64,000 nt of DNA, from contig JABYQU010000026.1 of the NCBI GenBank assembly GCA_022264855.1, forward strand, positions 417,730 to 481,729. Direction: 5' to 3'. A model generated the notes under the pieces. That model searched no databases and was not told where the DNA came from. It saw only the letters and a program-made list of their open reading frames with translations. A program made the position numbers and the translations under genes. Positions within the stretch are counted from its first letter, which is position 1. Every line of letters starts with the position of its first letter. This document shows positions 10,652 through 20,200 of this stretch, in pieces. The stretch comes from Lenzites betulinus. Lineage: Eukaryota; Basidiomycota; Agaricomycetes; Polyporales; Polyporaceae.

Positions 10652-11526
10652 CCAGGCGAAACGGGTCAAACGCCACCGGAACGGGCATCGCTCAAGCCCA
10701 CAAGGCTGCGGTTGAGACGATAGCCGAGGAAGTTCGAGCCACGACCCCAGCCACAGAATACACCTTCGACGATATGGACATGGATGCACTGGAAAAGAGC
10801 ATACAAGAATCCGAGAGAAGATACGAATCGCCTACGTCAGAGGACTGGCGGAACCTGTCCGTGCACGCAGAAAGCGTGGACTCCGACGACCTAGCTGGCG
10901 CAATCGGAGACACGATCGGACGAGACAAGGTCGACCTAGAAAACTTCATAACGAACGGCATAGACAGATACGGTGACACAATTCCCGGACAGGAACAGTG
11001 GAGGGAGGAGTACCGCGCCAGGAAGAGGCCCCGCGCCGGATCACCCGCCCAAGACACGGATCTCCCTAGAGTCCATTCGGTCCGATTCCGAAAGTACCGT
11101 GCGAAGCCAGCGGGACACAAACTGCGGGACCTCAACAACACGGTCACCAACACGACTGGAAGCCCGCCGAACCTTCCTAGCCCACAAGGAAACACAGGAA
11201 CAGTCGCCCTGAATACACACCCGAGAGTTCACAACACGCTGCGGCTGGACGCGGGAGACAAAGGGAAGGCGCCAGAGCGACGCTCCGTACACAATGGACA
11301 CGAGCACGATCAACAATCCGAGGTCCCTACCTACGCCCTGAGGACCACGACCGAACCCCCCCCGATGCACATGGAGGTGGATAGCGCCCCGGACGAAAGA
11401 ATCCTGGCCCAGACACTGACAAGCCACGAGAACGTAAGCGTTAAGCGACCCGGACAAAACAGCGAACTGATAAGACCCTTAGCATGCCTTTACCATGAGA
11501 ATCGGCAACTCCTTCCCCAACAATAA
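10573..11526 (+). CDS. Middle segment of second gag-like ORF1 set
   Basis: This 317-codon frame is hydrophilic. It has an acidic helical segment (FDDMDMDALEKSIQESERRY), a bipartite basic stretch (RARKRPRAGSP) and a Pro/Thr-rich tail. It resembles the long disordered arm upstream of the folded gag region in fungal LINE ORF1. It overlaps the previous frame by 79 bases and the following gag/zinc-knuckle frame by 32 bases (11495-11526), all in different frames. Either two frameshifts split one ORF1b of about 740 codons, or the element uses overlapping ORFs with recoding. Confidence 0.4.
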   Translation: MGLGLTLGENDATTDPHSRRDTPTPMTRRNGSNATGTGIAQAHKAAVETIAEEVRATTPATEYTFDDMDMDALEKSIQESERRYESPTSEDWRNLSVHAESVDSDDLAGAIGDTIGRDKVDLENFITNGIDRYGDTIPGQEQWREEYRARKRPRAGSPAQDTDLPRVHSVRFRKYRAKPAGHKLRDLNNTVTNTTGSPPNLPSPQGNTGTVALNTHPRVHNTLRLDAGDKGKAPERRSVHNGHEHDQQSEVPTYALRTTTEPPPMHMEVDSAPDERILAQTLTSHENVSVKRPGQNSELIRPLACLYHENRQLLPQQ

Positions 11527-12568
11527 CAGGAACGCCGACTACGGGGGACAGTACGAGAGGCCGCACGTGAACACCGAGACGAGACCTGGAGACGCTCAAG
11601 TAGAAATCCTCCCCTCGTTCCTGGCACAGCCCCCCGCAGCGCAGAGGGACAGGGGGAGCAGCGCCCGACCAACAGCAGCCGACGACGGAACAACCCCGCA
11701 CGTCACGCCGACGACCCCCGGGATAGACGGATACGGCTTCACCCCGGAGCCCCCAGAAGGATTCCCGAGCGTGCACCAGGCGCACCCGGAAGGCCTTATC
11801 GAGGACCTCGCCCTGTCGCGAATCGACGAAGCCTGGAAACAACCGGAGGGTACCGTCCTCTTCGTACAGGTCGCGAACGTGGGCCACCCGGACGTCCCGC
11901 TGAGGAAGCCACTACATGACGAAATACACGCGGCCATCAGCCACGTAACGGGGAAGACCGACTTCGTACCCATCGCACCCCAGCCGGAGTGGGTCCAACC
12001 GCCAAAGCGTGCGGGCGCGCCGAAAACTTGGATGGTCTTCGGGCTGGACAAAGAGGACGTAGCCGAGCTCGTTAGGCTGAAGATTCTATCCTGCGTCTGG
12101 ATCACACTGTTCTTCTACGAGAGGAAGCTAGTCATCCCGAAATATCTCTTCACCTTGACAGGCTATACCACGAACCACGACGAGGACATCGTCAACTCGA
12201 TCAAAGGAGCCTTCCTCAACGACCCGATCTTCTCAACGATCGCAGACCTCGTCCTGAGCCACCCTGGCCTCCAGCACCTCTCACAACACGAAGCGGCCAT
12301 GCGCGTCGCGACCAGCGTCGACGTTCGTGTAGACCAGCTAGGAAACGGAAATATGCAGGCGGCTGTTTTCTGCGACTCACCCACCGGGAATGGAGAAGCT
12401 TGGAAGATATGGCGCGGTAACTTAATGAGGATGCCCTTCCACAGCAGGTTCAACCCAACGGCGATCGCGAGGAAAATCGAGCTCTGTCTTGGTTGCCACA
12501 GCGCGGATCACGTCTCACACAAATGCCCCCTCCAGTACATCCCCGGTTGGAACGCCCCCCCCCGCTGA
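11495..12568 (+). CDS. LINE gag-like ORF1b with CCHC zinc knuckle
   Basis: This 357-residue frame starts with ATG inside the end of the preceding ORF. Residues from about 85 to 290 form the folded gag-like region (GAPKTWMVFGLDKEDVAEL, PKYLFTLTGY). A W-x-x-WRGNLMRMPF segment follows, then a CX2CX4HX4C knuckle (CLGCHSADHVSHKC, about residues 330-343) and IPGWNAPP. It is homologous in layout to ORF1a at 9039-9989 but strongly diverged. Being nearest to ORF2, it is the better candidate for the canonical ORF1. Expected role: RNA binding and RNP assembly for retrotransposition. Confidence 0.7.
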   Translation: MRIGNSFPNNNRNADYGGQYERPHVNTETRPGDAQVEILPSFLAQPPAAQRDRGSSARPTAADDGTTPHVTPTTPGIDGYGFTPEPPEGFPSVHQAHPEGLIEDLALSRIDEAWKQPEGTVLFVQVANVGHPDVPLRKPLHDEIHAAISHVTGKTDFVPIAPQPEWVQPPKRAGAPKTWMVFGLDKEDVAELVRLKILSCVWITLFFYERKLVIPKYLFTLTGYTTNHDEDIVNSIKGAFLNDPIFSTIADLVLSHPGLQHLSQHEAAMRVATSVDVRVDQLGNGNMQAAVFCDSPTGNGEAWKIWRGNLMRMPFHSRFNPTAIARKIELCLGCHSADHVSHKCPLQYIPGWNAPPR

Positions 12569-13281
12569 CCCGAACATACGGAAGGCCAAGACAGCAACCT
12601 TCGGCCAACGTCGAACCCCAGAGGTACCCCCCATCCCCCGTGAACCAAAGCGCATACCGAGGTAGAGCCAGGGGCGTCGGAACGCAACGCGGAGGACGAA
12701 CCTCGACCCCAGTGAGGAGCGCATACTACACTGGCCCGTGAGCCGACATACTCGTGCAGCGGAGCACCGAGAATACGACGAGGGATGACGGAGGAACAGT
12801 GACGAACTGGTACGAGCCCGGAACAGAGTCTATTCATACAGACGGGAGGACACGTAGAAGTACTAGCAGGCCAGATAACAGCCACAGTAGACCAGTAATA
12901 CGAACCCCTTCGCGCACCCCCTGACAAGGTCCGAGCGTAAGAAGCTCGGAAACCGTGAGGATCCCCCCGATAAGTAGACATCGCGGCGACCGCCAGCCAG
13001 GCACCCGGAGAGCTGCCCCTCCCAAAACCTGACCACAGGGCAGTGGCTCTACTTGGGAACCAGACAACCCATGAGAGCCGGTCATCCAGTGGCCCAAATT
13101 TACTGGCCTGCGGGCACAGGAAAGCCGCTGCGATTGCGAAACAAAACGGAAGCCTATTTAGGCTCGTAGCTGGCCGTGCCGAGAGGCTCAAGCGGAATGC
13201 GCCGGCTGGACGGCAAAACCGCATTGCTGCACTGAGCTGCCAGTAAGCAGCGCCTGAGGCGGATAGCTGTACGCCCAGGGC
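12569..13281 (+). other. ORF1-ORF2 spacer of the LINE
   Basis: About 0.7 kb separate the ORF1b stop from the ORF2 start. A frame at 12493-12741 continues from within the knuckle region in another phase (Pro/Arg-rich) and is probably incidental. No ribosome-reentry structure could be identified by eye. ORF2 begins at the ATG at 13282. Confidence 0.4.
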
Positions 13282-16200
13282 ATGACAGCTACTAGAAACT
13301 CAACAAATAACAACACCCCCCCCATCGGAAGTACTACCCCAACATTCGGACAAACTGCGCTCGACAGGCCTAGAGGAACAGATGGCTGCGCAGCGACATC
13401 TGACTCCGATGATAGACCTGGCGAAAACGGACGCCGCGCCGCCACGGGAAACCGTGACACACAGCAAAGGCGAAGCGACGAGATAAACAGGCGGGCGAGT
13501 CTGACTAGCCGCCGTGTCGTCGACGACGCTGCACACCAAAGCCCGGCTGACACTCCTTCGGAGGGCACGATAGGTGGACCCCCGAACGAATGTGGCAGCA
13601 ATGCACAGGGCAACGGCAGAGGTGAACGCCCACGCTCCAGGGGTCGCGTGAAAATCGCATCCCTGAACATGAGAGGCGCGGGACACACGCAAAACGGAGG
13701 ACCTGGAGATAAGTGGATGCGAGTGAATCAGTTGATGAAATCGAAGCACATCGGCATTCTAGCAATCCAAGAAGCCCACCTGACGGATGACGGAGCCACA
13801 ACGCTCAACAACATCTTCCACGACTCCCTCGAAATATACCTGTCGCCGGACCCGACAACACCGTCAGCTGCGCGAGGAGTCGCCTTCGTAATTAACAAGA
13901 GAGTCTTCGATGTCGACGAAGGAGTGTCATACACACAGATAGTCCCGGGTAGGGCAGCCATGATTGAAATAAACTGGGGCGCACAGAACCGCCTGAACGT
14001 CGTCAACGTATATGCGCCGAACAACATGAACGAGAATGCGAGCTTCTGGGAAGAGATCGGGGTCAGCCTGACGAGGAACGGCCATAACACCCCGGACATT
14101 CTACTGGGCGACTTCAATGTAGTTGAAGCAGAGATAGATAGGCAACCTACAAGGCAAGACCCTGAGCCTGCGAGGAGTAGCCTAGCGGAGCTCAAAACCA
14201 AGCTCAAGATCGTAGACGGATGGAGGAAAGTCAACCCCGATCACCAGGACTTCTCCTACCTACAAACGGGGACCGGGAGCCAATCACGGATAGACAGAAT
14301 CTACGTTAAGGAAAGCCTCCTAAGTAAGGCTGCAGACTGGAATATCGAAGCACCAGGGATAGATACTGACCACAGCATGGTATCAACGACCCTCGCAAAC
14401 TACAAGTGCCCATATATCGGACCTGGCCGTTGGGTTATCCCCGCAGCAGTCATATCTGACAGCCTATTTATCCAAGAAACGATAAGTGAAGGAAGATCAG
14501 CGCTAGAAAAGATGACGTCGGACGAGTGCCAACTTGAGGGGAGGAACATACAGCGAATATACCAAGCCTTCAAAGCGAGTATAAGAAACCGAGCAAGGAG
14601 GAGGGCGAAAGAGCTCTTTGCAAAGTGGGACAAGGAGATACACGATCTGAAAAGAGACATCGAGTCAGAAAACAGGCACGGGAGGGAAGAAAACGCCGAA
14701 GGGGAACACAGCCGGGTAACTGCGGCTATTCTTAAGGATAAACTGGCGAAACTTGAAATGAAGCGCTTCGAAAACAAACGCGAAGAGGCAAAGCTCAGGC
14801 AATGGCTTGAGGGTGAAAGAATGAACCGTTTCTGGCTGGGCCAAGGGAAAACCAAGACCAAGCACGAACCGCTCTACAAACTGCGGAGGGCAGGGGGAGG
14901 GACAAACGGAATGGCCACGACATCACGGGCCATGGCGGAACTAGCGAGGAACCACTACAACGGACTGCAGACGGACGAAAGGGAAAGCTCCTCAGATGAA
15001 CACGGGAGAGCAATCGAGAACGCAATAAACTCCACGAATGTAACCCTGACATCAAGACAGAAAGGGAGACTGGGAGATAGACTGACGGTAGCGGAAACGA
15101 GAGACGCGATAAAGGGAGCGGCGACGAGGAAATCGGCAGGATTAGACGGACTCACGGCTGAGCTATGGCAAGCCCTCGACAGGAAGAAGGCGAAGGACGA
15201 CAACACGGGCACGCCCCCCTTCGATATAGCAGCAATGATGTGTAAAGTGTTCAACGATGTTGAGAGACGTGGGCTGGATGAGGACTCCGAGATGGCAGAT
15301 GGATGGATATGCCCCATTTATAAACTGAAAGGAGACGTTAGGGATATAAACAACTACAGACCAATCACCGTACTCAACGCCGACTACAAGATCCTAACCA
15401 AGGCGTTGTCGGTGAAATTAGCGAGGGTGGCACAATCCCTAATCCATGAAGACCAAGCTGGTTTCATTGCCGGAAGGCGCATACACGACAATATAAAACT
15501 CACGAGACTGGTAATGGCATATGCGGAAGCGGAAGCTATGGAGGGAGCAATAATTGCATTAGACCAGGAGAAAGCGTATGATAAGATAGATCATAGATAC
15601 CTGAAAGAAGTTCTGAAGAAAATGAACTTCCCCACCCGCTTCATAAACACTGTGATGTCGCTATATGCACAAGCGAGGAGTGTCGTAATGATAAACGGAG
15701 TACAGAGTGAGCCCTTCCGAATAACGAGAGGAGTAAGGCAAGGAGACCCACTATCCTGCCTCCTCTTCAACCTGGCGATCGAACCGCTCGCGAACGCCCT
15801 GAGAGCGTCAAACCTGAGAGGCTTCAGAGTGCCAGGCCTGGAAGAAAGACTGGTCGCGACAATGTTTGCCGACGACACGACGGTTTTCCTCCGGTCCGAA
15901 GACGAGTACGAGTGTATGACGGCAGTGCTGGACGGCTGGTGTGAAGGCGCAAGGGCCAAGTTCAACGAGCCCAAAACCGTGATCGTCCCGGTCGGCCCAG
16001 AGGAATACCGGAATAAACTTAGACGGACCAGGATGCTGCGTGAAGGTGGGAACGAGCTCCCTGACGGCGTCAAAATCCTAGGCGAGGGCGAAGGCACGAG
16101 GATTCTGGGAGCATGGATAGGACCCACCTACGACGACTCGACCCCATGGGTTACGATCACTGACACAGTAAAAGCGAACCTAGAGAAGTGGAACCGGAGG

Positions 16201-18486
16201 AAGCCAACTCTCAAAGGCAAACAGGTAATAATAAACCTCGAATTGGGAAGTAGAACACAGTACCTTGCGAGAGTCCAAGGTATGCCCCGTGACGTAGAAA
16301 AACGCCTCACGAAACTCGCAGCAAACTTCCTGTGGAACGGAGCGAGCACAGCTGTAGCGAGCTCGACGACAGAACGCAGCCTTGACGAGGGAGGCCTAAA
16401 AATTCTAAATCTCAAAGCGAGGAATGAAGCCATCGACATGATGTGGCTCAAGGCATACCTAGATATATCGCCAGCACGCCCCCGATGGGCATTTATAGCG
16501 GATGCCCTCATAGCGCGCGCCATTCTGGCATCTGAAAGACGAGTGGAACCTGTGGCGAGGATCAACACTTTCCTACAAACATGGGAGGCCAACACCACAT
16601 CGCCCTCCGGCCTCCCCAAAGACCTGTCTCGAATGATCAGAGTGGCAAAGCGCAGCGGCACACGAATAGACTCACAAAGCCCGTCCGGCAAACTGGCCGC
16701 TGCGCTGCCAGTCTGGTACCATTTCGCCCTGACCCACACCCGAGGTGCAGCAAACTCCAAATCGGCAAAGTGCCTGAGACACAACCATGAAGTCATAACG
16801 GTAGCGGACTGCCTAGCGGTAGAAAGGAAACCTACCGGAACCGACGTACATCTCGAGAGGGCATGCTGCAAATGCATGCAGTGTGAACATGACCGGACGA
16901 ACCTTGGATGCGATAACCCAGCGCGGTGCGCGCGAGCAGCGGCTCAGATGCTAGCCAGGCTACAGGAGAAATGGAGACCGACCATCGAGACGAGAAATGA
17001 TGGCCTCAGCCTAAACCGCACACAGAAACATGAGAACCAAGTGAACGCGGAAGACCGCAACACGCTGACCTTCGACCCATCAGTAACCCAAGATGTCCCA
17101 GTCGGAGAGGCCTTCCGGGTTTTCGCAGGGAATGAGAACGGCGCGAAACAGCGCGCGAGGAGACCGGCGCGGCAATTCCAGCTGGAACATGAGGCCGTGG
17201 AGGTGTATACGGACGGCTCGTGTAATGGGAACGGCACGGCAGCCGCGGTGGCAGGAGCGGGGGTCTGGTTCGGGCCGGACGACGCAAGGAACATTTCAGA
17301 ACGCGTGCCGGGCGAATGCAGATCAAACCAAGCGGGGGAGGCGTACGCATGTCTGCTTGCTACTGAGGCAGTGCCGAATTTCGCGCCAATGACGATCGTG
17401 ACTGATTCCATGTACCTGTACAAAGGACTGACGCTACACCTAGACGGCTGGGAGAACCGAGGCTGGGAGGGGATGGCGAATGCGGATATCCTGAAGTCCT
17501 TAGTCGCCAAGCTAAGAGGAAGAAGTGCACCGACATACCTGAAATGGGTAAAAGGCCACTCAGGAGTACCGGGAAACGAGGGTGCTGATCGACTTGCGGC
17601 GGAAGGGTCCCGTAAAGCCCCCACCGACTTCCCACCCCTGAGCGAGCGGGAGCGGGCCTTTCTGATCGAGGGCGTGCGCCTCACGACCCTCACGCAGAAG
17701 TTCGCATACCGGTGCATCGTACGCGGAGGCGTGAAGGATCCCCGGGTACGATCCGAAAACAATGTCCGGATGATACAAACCGCCCTAGAAGAGGATTTCG
17801 CGCTGCGGACCACGACGGGCAAGATATGGACGAATGTGTGGGGAAAGAATATGTCAGTCAAGATCTCATGCTTCTTCTGGAAAACCATGCACGACGCATA
17901 CCGTGTCGGAAGCTTCTGGAGTAACATTCGTGGGTTCGAACAGCGCGCACTCTGTCCGCACTGTCAGGTGGTAGAAACGATGGGCCATATACTCCTGGAC
18001 TGCGAAGCCCCGGGTCGACAACTCCTGTGGAGCCTTGCGGAAAAGATACTGAGGAAAGCAGCAGTAACCCTACCTACACCAACCCTAGGCATGATACTAG
18101 GCATCCCCTCCCTCGAAAGCCCTGAAAGCAACTTGCAGGTCAAAGCGGGACACACGAGACTGATGAGAATCGTTCTGTCAGAAACAGCGTACCTGATCTG
18201 GAAAACACGGTGCGAAAGAGTCATTGAATGGGAAGGGGAAGCAGGCAGAACTCACTCGGACCGAGAACTACACAACCGATGGGTGGCAACGATAAACGGG
18301 CGACTGCAAATGGACATGCATAGGACGAGGAAACAGTGGAAGACTAGGCGCCTCTCGACAGAAACAGTTCTGAATACGTGGAAAGGTACTCTACTCGACG
18401 AGGCCGCGCTGCCGGAAGATTGGACAGGTACAGCGGGGGTTTTAGTGGGTATGCTCCTAGAAGGCGACCGACACAGGGTTGGGTGA
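13282..18486 (+). CDS. LINE ORF2: endonuclease / reverse transcriptase / RNase H
   Basis: This is an intact 1734-residue polyprotein. The first 120 residues or so are disordered. The APE-type endonuclease spans about 123-370 (KIASLNMRG, AIQEAHL, LLGDFN, SRIDRIYV, DTDHSMV). The reverse transcriptase spans about 620-900 (NNYRPITVLN, QAGFIAGR, RQGDPLSCLLFN, catalytic FADDTT). A Cys-rich patch lies near 1194-1225 (CCKCMQCEHD). The RNase H domain, about 1306-1440, retains its acidic residues (YTDGSCNGNG, GEAYA, TDSMY, KGHSGVPGNEGADR). A zf-RVT-like finger lies near 1557 (CPHCQVVETMGHILLDC). All catalytic motifs are present, so the protein should nick DNA and carry out target-primed reverse transcription. 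RNase H in ORF2 is known from Tad, I and plant L1 groups; I do not assign a clade without a tree. Codon use is more A-rich than in the host genes nearby. Confidence 0.95.
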   Translation: MTATRNSTNNNTPPIGSTTPTFGQTALDRPRGTDGCAATSDSDDRPGENGRRAATGNRDTQQRRSDEINRRASLTSRRVVDDAAHQSPADTPSEGTIGGPPNECGSNAQGNGRGERPRSRGRVKIASLNMRGAGHTQNGGPGDKWMRVNQLMKSKHIGILAIQEAHLTDDGATTLNNIFHDSLEIYLSPDPTTPSAARGVAFVINKRVFDVDEGVSYTQIVPGRAAMIEINWGAQNRLNVVNVYAPNNMNENASFWEEIGVSLTRNGHNTPDILLGDFNVVEAEIDRQPTRQDPEPARSSLAELKTKLKIVDGWRKVNPDHQDFSYLQTGTGSQSRIDRIYVKESLLSKAADWNIEAPGIDTDHSMVSTTLANYKCPYIGPGRWVIPAAVISDSLFIQETISEGRSALEKMTSDECQLEGRNIQRIYQAFKASIRNRARRRAKELFAKWDKEIHDLKRDIESENRHGREENAEGEHSRVTAAILKDKLAKLEMKRFENKREEAKLRQWLEGERMNRFWLGQGKTKTKHEPLYKLRRAGGGTNGMATTSRAMAELARNHYNGLQTDERESSSDEHGRAIENAINSTNVTLTSRQKGRLGDRLTVAETRDAIKGAATRKSAGLDGLTAELWQALDRKKAKDDNTGTPPFDIAAMMCKVFNDVERRGLDEDSEMADGWICPIYKLKGDVRDINNYRPITVLNADYKILTKALSVKLARVAQSLIHEDQAGFIAGRRIHDNIKLTRLVMAYAEAEAMEGAIIALDQEKAYDKIDHRYLKEVLKKMNFPTRFINTVMSLYAQARSVVMINGVQSEPFRITRGVRQGDPLSCLLFNLAIEPLANALRASNLRGFRVPGLEERLVATMFADDTTVFLRSEDEYECMTAVLDGWCEGARAKFNEPKTVIVPVGPEEYRNKLRRTRMLREGGNELPDGVKILGEGEGTRILGAWIGPTYDDSTPWVTITDTVKANLEKWNRRKPTLKGKQVIINLELGSRTQYLARVQGMPRDVEKRLTKLAANFLWNGASTAVASSTTERSLDEGGLKILNLKARNEAIDMMWLKAYLDISPARPRWAFIADALIARAILASERRVEPVARINTFLQTWEANTTSPSGLPKDLSRMIRVAKRSGTRIDSQSPSGKLAAALPVWYHFALTHTRGAANSKSAKCLRHNHEVITVADCLAVERKPTGTDVHLERACCKCMQCEHDRTNLGCDNPARCARAAAQMLARLQEKWRPTIETRNDGLSLNRTQKHENQVNAEDRNTLTFDPSVTQDVPVGEAFRVFAGNENGAKQRARRPARQFQLEHEAVEVYTDGSCNGNGTAAAVAGAGVWFGPDDARNISERVPGECRSNQAGEAYACLLATEAVPNFAPMTIVTDSMYLYKGLTLHLDGWENRGWEGMANADILKSLVAKLRGRSAPTYLKWVKGHSGVPGNEGADRLAAEGSRKAPTDFPPLSERERAFLIEGVRLTTLTQKFAYRCIVRGGVKDPRVRSENNVRMIQTALEEDFALRTTTGKIWTNVWGKNMSVKISCFFWKTMHDAYRVGSFWSNIRGFEQRALCPHCQVVETMGHILLDCEAPGRQLLWSLAEKILRKAAVTLPTPTLGMILGIPSLESPESNLQVKAGHTRLMRIVLSETAYLIWKTRCERVIEWEGEAGRTHSDRELHNRWVATINGRLQMDMHRTRKQWKTRRLSTETVLNTWKGTLLDEAALPEDWTGTAGVLVGMLLEGDRHRVG

Positions 18487-18644
18487 CGGCCTGGAGAAGT
18501 CCCACACTGCCTAGCGTGCGTAAAGCATTTCCCCCGCGGTGCTGAGGGTGCAACTCCCCAATAACCTGTCTTGCCTGGTTGAGGGCCACAGCGCCTGGAT
18601 ACCAGGTTACACCATAAAAAAAAAAAATAAAAAAAAAAAAAAAA
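18487..18644 (+). other. LINE 3' UTR and A-rich tail
   Basis: A short 3' UTR of about 130 nt follows the ORF2 stop and ends in an A run interrupted by a single T (18616-18644). The right target-site duplication follows directly. No poly(A) tail occurs elsewhere in the element, supporting a single insertion. Confidence 0.8.
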
Positions 18645-18654
18645 CATCACTCAC
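18645..18654. repeat. Target-site duplication, right copy
   Basis: This is the second copy of CATCACTCAC, directly after the A tail. On the minus strand it reads GTGAGTGATG, the splice donor immediately after F-box exon sequence ending at 18655. Confidence 0.85.
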
Positions 18655-19411
18655 ATCTGATGAAAGCTGCAAACGCCCAAAGTAAAGCTCAAGGTTCTTC
18701 AGCTTCCTGCATGCCCCGGTGGGCTTGCTTGTCCAAGCCAGATGTTGAAATGCGGTGTAAACTTGAATCTCGGGATGCTCTCTCTCTCTTGCGGGGATAA
18801 TCCAAATACGGCTCGATGAAATGTATGGAGAATGAGGAGAGGTCCGGACACGTCCACATAAAGTCGAGCACAATCCGCGCGAAGCTCGGAATGATGTTGC
18901 TGAGTACGAGTGTGGTGATACGGGCGAGCAGAGGCGGTCGGGCGCGAAGGACCCTGGGATAGAGAGGAAGCCCAAAGCGGTTGTCACCGTAAGGGAGACA
19001 GAGTACCAATGTGCGAAGGTTACGAGCTTTGTAGGTGAGAAATAGCTCGTTCAACCTCAGGCTGTCAAGACGAGTCTCAGGAGGCTGGTCTATATGCTGG
19101 CAATCGAACGTGAGATAGCGAAGCTGAGATGTGATGGCGATGTGGGCGTGGCGGAAAGCGTCGATGAACGCCTCCATTGCGAGGGGCCCAATAATTTGTA
19201 CGCTCTGCCATAGGAGATACTGGGCTCGGGGACGCCATGCCCGACACGTGAGCGCACAGCTTCGGAGAGTTTGGTTGTTCGCATTCACGTTCTTCTTCAT
19301 CCAAACCGTTATCTCTCTCTCGCTCCTCAGACTCCAACGCCCATCCCACTCCTCTTTGACAAAGTCCATGATCAACTCACAGACATCGATCGGGAGACGA
19401 CAAGACTCCAT
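18655..19411 (-). pseudogene. F-box protein gene, 5' exon, frameshifted
   Basis: The likely start is the ATG at 19411 (MESCRLPIDVCELIMDFV), the classic beginning of a basidiomycete F-box; LRSCALTCRAWRPRAQYLLW completes the domain. A further 44 codons are open upstream but look non-conserved. The reading frame shifts at a CT/GA microsatellite (18778-18789). Before it the frame reads IEPYLDYPRKR; after it the sensible frame is one base on (KLKNLELYFGRLQLSSD), as if one GA unit had been lost. No GT-AG intron that restores the frame was found there. The exon ends at 18655, before a GTGAGT donor that the LINE insertion has duplicated; the remaining exons are at 3846-4471. F-box proteins recruit substrates to SCF ubiquitin ligases. 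Confidence 0.75.
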
Positions 19412-20130
19412 GGGCGAGTTATGCGGGTGGAGGAATCGGCGGCTAGAGGGGGGAGGGGGCACGCCTGTGAGGAGGTGGGTCGGATCGCGATGATGAGCAA
19501 TTGATTGTGCGGCGATGGTCCGTCGGCATATGATCGAGTCCACAAGGCTTCAGATGGAGGGCGGGTAGTGAACCAGGTTACGCGATGTATCCGCGAGTCA
19601 CTTCGCGGCGCAACGGGGATGCTCGGACTACTGGCGCGGCGAGGGCGGGGGAAAGAGTTTGAAGCGCGAGAGGGAGAGAGAGCAGCTCGAAAGTGTCGAG
19701 AGGCGTTGGGTGGTATTTGTACCGATCGATAACCACTGGTTCTGAGATCTGAATGGCGGTAACTGCCGGCACATATTCCCCCTTCCTAAGCAGGATTTAG
19801 TGCACACCACGTACAATATGTCATATATCCCGCTTCAGCCTTCAAGTCTTGAACGTTGAACAGTGCACCGTACGCTTGCAGTATGCGGCACATCCTCTGT
19901 GGAATCCCGCGGTCGCGTGTCACAGCATAGCTTCAGGGACATTGACTTTTCGATGCTTGTCCCATCGAAGACCAAGAAATCATACAAAAGTCTGAGTAGC
20001 TCATCGTCTGCCATCTCTGCGAAGTTGCTTGCTGACCGCAGAGCTCCTAAGTTGAAAGACCATGAACGATGAGTGACCGCGGCAAAATGATAAGTACAGG
20101 TTGTACGACGTACGTTCCGAACGCCGGTTA
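19412..20130. other. Intergenic region between F-box gene and peptide precursor
   Basis: This holds the upstream flank of the F-box gene and the downstream flank of the minus-strand precursor gene. No additional gene was recognised. A GA-rich stretch lies near 19665-19690. Confidence 0.4.
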
Positions 20131-20200
20131 CTCGACATCTCCATCCGCTACCTCGCTGACATCTCTGCCGTCAGCGTCTCGCTTGTGTTCGGCTTCCACG

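Larger units (their letters stand above)
4527..18644 (+). mobile_element. Full-length LINE (non-LTR) retrotransposon with two gag-like ORFs
   Basis: The element is bounded by a 10-13 bp target-site duplication and ends in an A-rich tail of about 29 nt, so the span of about 14.1 kb behaves as one insertion. Read 5' to 3' it contains: a leader of about 2 kb; an unknown ORF (6511-6960); two acidic ORFs (8037-8324, 8329-8934); gag-like ORF1a with a CCHC knuckle (9039-9989); a second gag-like set (10340-10651, 10573-11526, 11495-12568) ending in another knuckle; and ORF2 (13282-18486) with APE endonuclease, reverse transcriptase, RNase H and a zinc finger. Known fungal Tad-like LINEs have one ORF1 and are about 7 kb, so this is about twice the usual size. 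ORF2 has no stop codon, suggesting recent activity. The alternative is an old element nested in or recombined with another, but I see no internal poly(A) tail or second ORF2. Confidence 0.85.

Noticed and set aside
18655..18800. An extra intron to explain the F-box frame change
   Set aside because: The possible GT-AG pairs leave a stop in frame; a microsatellite slip explains the data better.
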